DNA from: Streptomyces sp. SirexAA-E
GTDB lineage: Bacteria; Actinomycetota; Actinomycetes; Streptomycetales; Streptomycetaceae
NCBI RefSeq assembly: GCF_000177195.2
Contig: NC_015953.1
Location: 6,200,001 to 6,264,000 of the forward strand
Direction: 5' to 3'
Length of the DNA: 64,000 nucleotides
Under the pieces are notes generated by a model. That model made no database searches, was not told the DNA's origin, and worked only from the letters and a program-made list of their open reading frames with translations. The position numbers and the translations under genes are program-made. Shown here in pieces: positions 59,736 to 64,000 of the stretch (its first letter is position 1; every line of letters starts with the position of its first letter).

Positions 59736-60383
59736 ATGAACGCATCGCCTCTGACACTCACCAAGAAGACCCACTCGTGCGTCCGCGTGGAGCGGGACGG
59801 GCAGACGCTCGTCATCGACCCCGGCGGCTTCTCGGAGGACGACGCCGCGGTCGGCGCCGACGCGATCCTGGTCACGCACGAACACCCGGACCACTTCGAC
59901 GAGGCCCGGCTGCGCGCCGGCCTGGAGGCCGACCCCGCCGCGGAGATCTGGACCCTGCGCAGCGTCGCGGAGCAACTGTCCGCCGCGTTCCCCGGCCGGG
60001 TGCACACGGTCGGCCACGGTGACACGTTCTCCGTGGCCGGGTTCGACGTACAGGTGCACGGGGAACTGCACGCGGTGATCCACCCGGACATCCCGCGGAT
60101 CACCAACATCGGCTTCCTGGTGGACGGTTCGCTCTTCCACCCGGGCGACGCGCTGACCGTGCCGGACCACCCGGTGGACACGCTGATGCTGCCGGTGATG
60201 GCGCCCTGGAACAAGATCTCCGAGGTCATCGACTACGTACGCGAGGTGAAGCCGCGGCGTGCGATCGACGTCCACGACGCGCTGCTCACCGATCTGGCGC
60301 GCCCCGTCTACGACAACCAGATCGGTGCTCTCGGGGGAGCGGACCACGGCCGGCTGGCCCCCGGGGACGCGACCCGTCTCTGA
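59736..60383 (+). CDS. Metallo-β-lactamase-fold hydrolase
   Basis: A 215-residue protein with the two-metal motif THEHPDH (His48, His50, Asp52, His53), a further His in GELHAVIH, the bridging Asp in HPGDAL and the final DVHDAL His. This is the short MBL type (UPF0173/UlaG-like) without extra domains. Its substrate is unknown. It lies 12 bases after pcaDC and may share its transcript. Confidence 0.9.
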   Translation: MNASPLTLTKKTHSCVRVERDGQTLVIDPGGFSEDDAAVGADAILVTHEHPDHFDEARLRAGLEADPAAEIWTLRSVAEQLSAAFPGRVHTVGHGDTFSVAGFDVQVHGELHAVIHPDIPRITNIGFLVDGSLFHPGDALTVPDHPVDTLMLPVMAPWNKISEVIDYVREVKPRRAIDVHDALLTDLARPVYDNQIGALGGADHGRLAPGDATRL

Positions 60384-60433
60384 GCCGGGCCGCCTCCCGT
60401 CCGGCTGTCGGTGCGAGCGGTTAGGTTGGTCGC

Positions 60434-61213
60434 ATGCGCATCGCCACGTGGAACGTCAACTCGATCACGGCCCGGCTGCCGAGGCTGCTGGCCTGGCTGG
60501 AGAGCAGCGGCACCGACGTGCTGTGTCTCCAGGAGACCAAGTGCACGCTCGAACAGTTCCCCGCCGAAGCACTGCGCGAGGCGGGTTACGAGTCCGCGGT
60601 CAATGCCACGGGCCGGTGGAACGGGGTCGGGCTGCTGTCCCGCGTCGGCCTCACGGACGTCGTGACGGGGCTGCCCGACGGTCCGGAGTACGAGGGCGTG
60701 CAGGAGCCGCGGGCGGTCTCGGCGGCCTGCGGTCCGGTCCGCGTCTGGTCGGTCTACGTCCCCAACGGCCGCGAGGTCGCCCACGACCACTACGCCTACA
60801 AGCTGCGCTGGCTGGAGGCGCTGCGGAAGGCCGTCGCGGCGGACGCGGCGGGCCCGGTGCCGTTCGCGGTCCTCGGTGACTTCAACATCGCGCCGACGGA
60901 CGACGACGTCTGGGACCCCTCCCTCTTCGAGGGCGCCACGCACGTGACGCCCGCCGAGCGTGACGCGCTCGCCGCGCTGCGTGCCGGAGGGCTCTCGGAC
61001 GTGGTGCCGCGCCCGCTCAAGTACGACCACCCGTACACCTACTGGGACTACCGCCAGCTCGGCTTCCCGAAGAACCGGGGCATGCGGATCGACCTCGTCT
61101 ACGGCAACGCCCCCTTCGCGGCCGCCGTCCAGGACAGCTACGTCGACCGTGAGGAGCGCAAGGGCAAGGGCGCGTCCGACCACGCGCCGGTGGTCGTGGA
61201 CCTCGACGTCTGA
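60434..61213 (+). CDS. xth: Exodeoxyribonuclease III
   Basis: A 259-residue AP endonuclease/exonuclease III with Asn7 in ATWNVNS, the metal-binding Glu34 in LCLQETKC, GDFNIAPTDDDVWD with catalytic Asp and Asn, TYWDYRQLGFPKNRGMRIDL, and the final SDHAPVVVDL His. It repairs abasic and oxidised 3' ends in DNA. Streptomyces have several paralogues. It is a single gene with its own short leader. Confidence 0.95.
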   Translation: MRIATWNVNSITARLPRLLAWLESSGTDVLCLQETKCTLEQFPAEALREAGYESAVNATGRWNGVGLLSRVGLTDVVTGLPDGPEYEGVQEPRAVSAACGPVRVWSVYVPNGREVAHDHYAYKLRWLEALRKAVAADAAGPVPFAVLGDFNIAPTDDDVWDPSLFEGATHVTPAERDALAALRAGGLSDVVPRPLKYDHPYTYWDYRQLGFPKNRGMRIDLVYGNAPFAAAVQDSYVDREERKGKGASDHAPVVVDLDV

Positions 61214-61233
61214 CCGGACGCCCCGGCCGGGGC

Positions 61234-62013
61234 TCAGTGCACCGAGAACCCGCCGTCCACGAACACCGACTGCCCGGTGACGTACGCCGAGGCCCGGCTC
61301 GCCAGGAAGACCGCGGCGCCCGCGAAGTCCTCGGGGAGGCCGTTGCGGCCGGTCATCGTGCGGGCGGCCAGGGCCGCCACCTTCTCCGGGTCCCCGGAGA
61401 TCCGTGCGTTGAGCGGGGTCATCACGAACCCCGGCACCAGCGTGTTGCAGGTGACCCCGTACGGCGACCAGGCCTCGGCCTGCGAACGGGCCAGGGACTC
61501 CAGCCCGCCCTTGGAGACCCCGTACGCCCCGCTCTGTACGAACGCCCGGTGCGCCTGCTGCGACGTGATGTGGATGATCCGGCCGAAACCGCGCTCGGCC
61601 ATGCCGGGGCCGAACCGCCGGCCCAGCAGATGGGGGGCCTTGAGGTTCACCGCCATCGTGGTGTCCCAGACGTCCTCGTCCAGCTCGCCCATCGGCGGAC
61701 GCAGGTTGACCCCCGCGGAGTTGACGAGGATGTCCGGCTCCCCGAAGGCGGCCGCGGCCTGTTCGCCCGCGGTCCGTACGCCCTCGGCCGTCGCGAGATC
61801 GGCGCTCACCCAGGCCGCGCGGCACCCCTGGGCCGTGAGTTCGTCGACGGTCCGGGTCAGTTCGGCCTCGCGCCGGGCCACCACCACGACGCTCGCGCCC
61901 GCGCGGGCGAGCGCCTCGGTGATGGCACGGCCGATGCCGGAGCTCCCGCCGGTCACCACGGCGACGCGGCCGTCCAGCGAGAAGAGTTCGGAGAGGTAGC
62001 TCTGCGAGGTCAT
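61234..62013 (-). CDS. Short-chain dehydrogenase/reductase
   Basis: A 259-residue classical SDR: cofactor loop VTGGSSGIGRA at residues 20-30, NSAGVN, catalytic Ser in HITSQQAHRA, Tyr and Lys in SGAYGVSKGG, and the C-terminal VTGQSVFVDGGFSVH. Such proteins resemble gluconate 5-dehydrogenase and 3-oxoacyl reductases. It is convergent with the exonuclease gene. The substrate is unknown. Confidence 0.93.
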   Translation of the reverse strand: MTSQSYLSELFSLDGRVAVVTGGSSGIGRAITEALARAGASVVVVARREAELTRTVDELTAQGCRAAWVSADLATAEGVRTAGEQAAAAFGEPDILVNSAGVNLRPPMGELDEDVWDTTMAVNLKAPHLLGRRFGPGMAERGFGRIIHITSQQAHRAFVQSGAYGVSKGGLESLARSQAEAWSPYGVTCNTLVPGFVMTPLNARISGDPEKVAALAARTMTGRNGLPEDFAGAAVFLASRASAYVTGQSVFVDGGFSVH

Positions 62014-62230
62014 CCCGGCAGCCTAGACGGCCCCCGGTCCGCGTCGTCCCACGAGGGGCGGTGCCCCGTCCCGACAGCCCGGGGACAGGTGCCCGTCACC
62101 CGTCGTGTGGGGACAAGTCCCCCCGGAACGCGAGGTCCAGGCCCAACCGGCCGCCCGGAACCACGTATCGGACGAAGAACGGTCGCGCGCCCTGCGGCGC
62201 GGAACATCGCGGGGATGGGACCCTGGTGGT

Positions 62231-62692
62231 ATGTACATCCCTTTTCTGGACAACTGGCGTAAGCGCCAGGGCGGTACGCGAGGGGGCGCCCTCGCGGCCG
62301 CCGTCGAGACCGACCCGGAGGGCGTGGCGGAGCTGTTCGCGGAATGCGAGCTGCTGCGGGCCCGTGCCAAGCAGAGCGGTCTCCGGCTCGACGACACCCC
62401 CGCCTCGTTGTCCGCGCTCGACCAGATCCCGCCCAGGTGGCGCGACGACCCCGACGAACTGCCCTGGCTGGGCAACGACGCAGGGCTCTACCTCGGCACC
62501 GTGCTCGTGCGTACCGTCCCGGGTGCGGCATGGGACATCCTGGCGAGCGGACAGCCCGTGGTGCGCCTGGCCTCGGGCCGCGAGATCGATGTCGTCACAG
62601 CCGGTCTGGACTGGGCGATGACGGGCAGCCCCGAGCTCTCCGAGATGTACGCGGAGTCGGCCGAGAGCGGCCCCGGGGCGAAATCGCGATAA
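62231..62692 (+). CDS. DUF6278-like conserved protein
   Basis: A 153-residue protein, starting MYIPFLDNWRKRQG, with CELLRARAKQSGLRLDDTPA, PPRWRDDPDELPWLGNDAGL, YLGTVLVRTVPGAAWDILA and LASGREIDVVTAGLDWAMTG. It resembles a conserved Streptomyces family annotated DUF6278, whose function is unknown. ATG 62231 is at the start of homology; the frame is open to 62105. Confidence 0.82.
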   Translation: MYIPFLDNWRKRQGGTRGGALAAAVETDPEGVAELFAECELLRARAKQSGLRLDDTPASLSALDQIPPRWRDDPDELPWLGNDAGLYLGTVLVRTVPGAAWDILASGQPVVRLASGREIDVVTAGLDWAMTGSPELSEMYAESAESGPGAKSR

Positions 62693-62793
62693 ACAGCCTT
62701 ATGCCTCACTGGTGCGTGTCGGCCCATAAGTCCGGGTGGGGCGTGGATAGTTTGCGCTGACCTCGACACAGCGAAAAGTGGGTAGGGCAGCGT

Positions 62794-63537
62794 ATGGCCG
62801 TCGATCCGTTGATCGAGCTGCGGGACGTCAACAAGTACTTCGGGAAGTTGCACGTCCTGCAGGACATCAATCTCACCGTCGGCCGCGGGGAGGTGGTGGT
62901 GGTCATCGGCCCTTCCGGGTCAGGCAAGTCAACACTCTGCCGGACCATCAACAGGCTCGAGACGATCGAGTCGGGCCACATCTTCATCGACGGGGAGCCG
63001 CTTCCCGAGGAGGGGAAGGGGCTGGCCCAGCTCAGAGCCGAAGTCGGCATGGTCTTCCAGTCGTTCAATCTGTTCGCCCACAAGACCGTGCTGGCCAACG
63101 TCTCGCTCGCCCAGCTCAAGGTCCGGGGCCGCAAGAAGGACCAGGCGGACCGGCGCTCCCGGGAACTGCTGGAACGGGTCGGACTGGCCGAGCAGGCCGA
63201 CAAGTTCCCCGCCCAGCTCTCCGGCGGGCAGCAGCAGCGGGTCGCCATCGCCCGGGCCCTCGCCATGGACCCCAAGGCGCTCCTCTTCGACGAGCCCACC
63301 TCGGCGCTCGACCCGGAGATGATCAACGAGGTGCTGGAGGTGATGCGCCAGCTCGCCCGTGAAGGCATGACCATGGTGGTCGTCACCCACGAGATGGGAT
63401 TCGCCCGGTCCGCCGCCAACCGCGTGGTGTTCATGGCCGACGGACGCATCGTCGAGGACCGGACTCCCGAGGACTTCTTCACGGCCCCGGAGAGCGACCG
63501 CGCCAAGGACTTCCTGTCCAAGATCCTCAAGCACTGA
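62794..63537 (+). CDS. gluA: Glutamate/amino-acid ABC transporter ATP-binding protein
   Basis: A 247-residue ATPase of the polar amino-acid uptake group: Walker A GPSGSGKST, Q-loop MVFQSFNLFAHKTVLANV, signature LSGGQQQRVAIARALAMDP, Walker B ALLFDEPTSALDPEM and HEMGFARSAANRVVFM. The following gene encodes a solute-binding lipoprotein, the order of actinobacterial gluABCD operons. It energises glutamate import. Confidence 0.93.
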   Translation: MAVDPLIELRDVNKYFGKLHVLQDINLTVGRGEVVVVIGPSGSGKSTLCRTINRLETIESGHIFIDGEPLPEEGKGLAQLRAEVGMVFQSFNLFAHKTVLANVSLAQLKVRGRKKDQADRRSRELLERVGLAEQADKFPAQLSGGQQQRVAIARALAMDPKALLFDEPTSALDPEMINEVLEVMRQLAREGMTMVVVTHEMGFARSAANRVVFMADGRIVEDRTPEDFFTAPESDRAKDFLSKILKH

Positions 63538-63548
63538 CAGGAGGCACC

Positions 63549-64000
63549 GTGTTGCGTACGAAGAACATCGCGGCCGTGCTCGCCGGCCTCCTGCTCGCCG
63601 CACTCGCCGCGGGCTGCGGCAGGGAGGGCAGCCCGCCGGTCAAGGGCCCCCGCACCGACCGGCTGCCCACCTACAGGGCCGACACCGGCTTCCAGCTGCC
63701 GAAGTCCCCGACCTGGCGCAAGGCCCACCGGCGCGGCTACCTCGTCGTCGGTGCCAAGGAGGACCAGCCCTACCTGGGCGAGAAGGACCCGGCCAGCGGC
63801 GTCTACTCCGGTTTCGACATCGAGATCGCCCGGATGATGGCCGCCTCCCTCGGCTTCGAACCGAAGAAGATCCGCTTCCGGACCATCGCCTCCGCCAACC
63901 GCGAGACGGCACTCCAGAACGGGCAGATCGACTACTACGTCGGCACCTACACCATCAACGACATGCGCAAGAAGATCGTCGGCTTCGCCGGGCCCTACTA
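63549..64000 (+). CDS. gluB: Glutamate-binding lipoprotein, 5' part
   Basis: GTG 63549 begins a lipoprotein signal with lipobox LAAGC. The visible 150 residues of the family-3 solute-binding domain include RRGYLVVGAKEDQPYLGEKD, YSGFDIEIARMMAASLGF and NGQIDYYVGTYTINDMRKK. The gene runs off the window's right edge. It lies 11 bases after gluA and feeds the same importer. Confidence 0.9.
   Translation, partial: MLRTKNIAAVLAGLLLAALAAGCGREGSPPVKGPRTDRLPTYRADTGFQLPKSPTWRKAHRRGYLVVGAKEDQPYLGEKDPASGVYSGFDIEIARMMAASLGFEPKKIRFRTIASANRETALQNGQIDYYVGTYTINDMRKKIVGFAGPY

Overview
The window reads as Streptomyces or a close relative. Codon use is strongly GC-biased. The gene types are typical: LuxR-type two-component systems, GntR/HutC, TetR, MarR and XRE-MmyB regulators, ROK sugar kinase, DUF402, DUF574-type methyltransferase, DUF3159, and a PcaD-PcaC fusion. 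Transposon debris resembles that seen in other Streptomyces accessory regions. Two core-like ends flank a large accessory region (about 11.8-58.4 kb) full of insertion sequences, broken genes and orphan regulators.

Left core-like end (1-11.8 kb): the tail of a histidine kinase with its response regulator, a cytochrome P450 with a hotdog thioesterase, then a sugar or cyclitol uptake and catabolism block. That block has a Gfo/Idh/MocA dehydrogenase divergent from a GntR/HutC regulator, a lipoprotein-permease-ATPase importer with ATGA overlaps, a ROK kinase and a membrane protein. A zinc alcohol dehydrogenase and an aldo/keto reductase follow.

Decaying zone (11.8-22 kb): an aldo/keto reductase fragment, an XRE-MmyB regulator, DUF402, and a deletion junction joining a broken MFS exporter to a broken SDR. 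The SDR is the head of a small catabolic operon (DUF4440/NTF2, FAH hydrolase, RidA) closed by a strong hairpin. Next come TetR, a ketopantoate-reductase-like protein and a mosaic of fragments (IS5 transposase, TIGR02391, Tpg-like terminal protein, integrase, DUF5655) around SMI1/KNR4 and CPCC proteins.

RHS locus (22-26.6 kb): a secreted 4-cysteine protein, a 1092-residue secreted RHS/YD-repeat protein with a short hydrophobic C-terminal tail, and two tiny membrane proteins in ATGA overlap, with a third truncated by an ISAs1 remnant. The layout fits a polymorphic toxin with immunity genes and is the strongest candidate for an undescribed system here.

Peptidase regulon (28-44.3 kb): the same long inverted repeat (half-site GTCACTTAGTGAC) lies upstream of a secreted S15/CocE-type hydrolase, a TetR regulator, a cytosolic S9 peptidase and a DUF3159 membrane protein. 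This looks like one TetR regulon scattered by insertions. Between its members are a methyltransferase, a HIT protein, a quinone-reductase/NmrA/AraC cluster, and a CPBP protease with a two-component system.

Mobile zone (42-58.4 kb): a complete IS5-type element with TTA target duplication; an IS256 element split by an ISL3 element with exact 8-bp duplications; a MarR/NmrA pair with twin operators; a decayed helicase with ends similar to telomere-linked helicases; an IS427-type IS5; three orphan genes; a two-repeat CRISPR remnant of type I-E geometry; an IS5 element carrying a passenger membrane gene; and an AT-richer tyrosine integrase.

Right core-like end (58.4-64 kb): PcaDC fusion, metallo-hydrolase, exonuclease III, SDR, DUF6278-like protein and the start of a glutamate ABC importer. 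No tRNA or rRNA gene was found.
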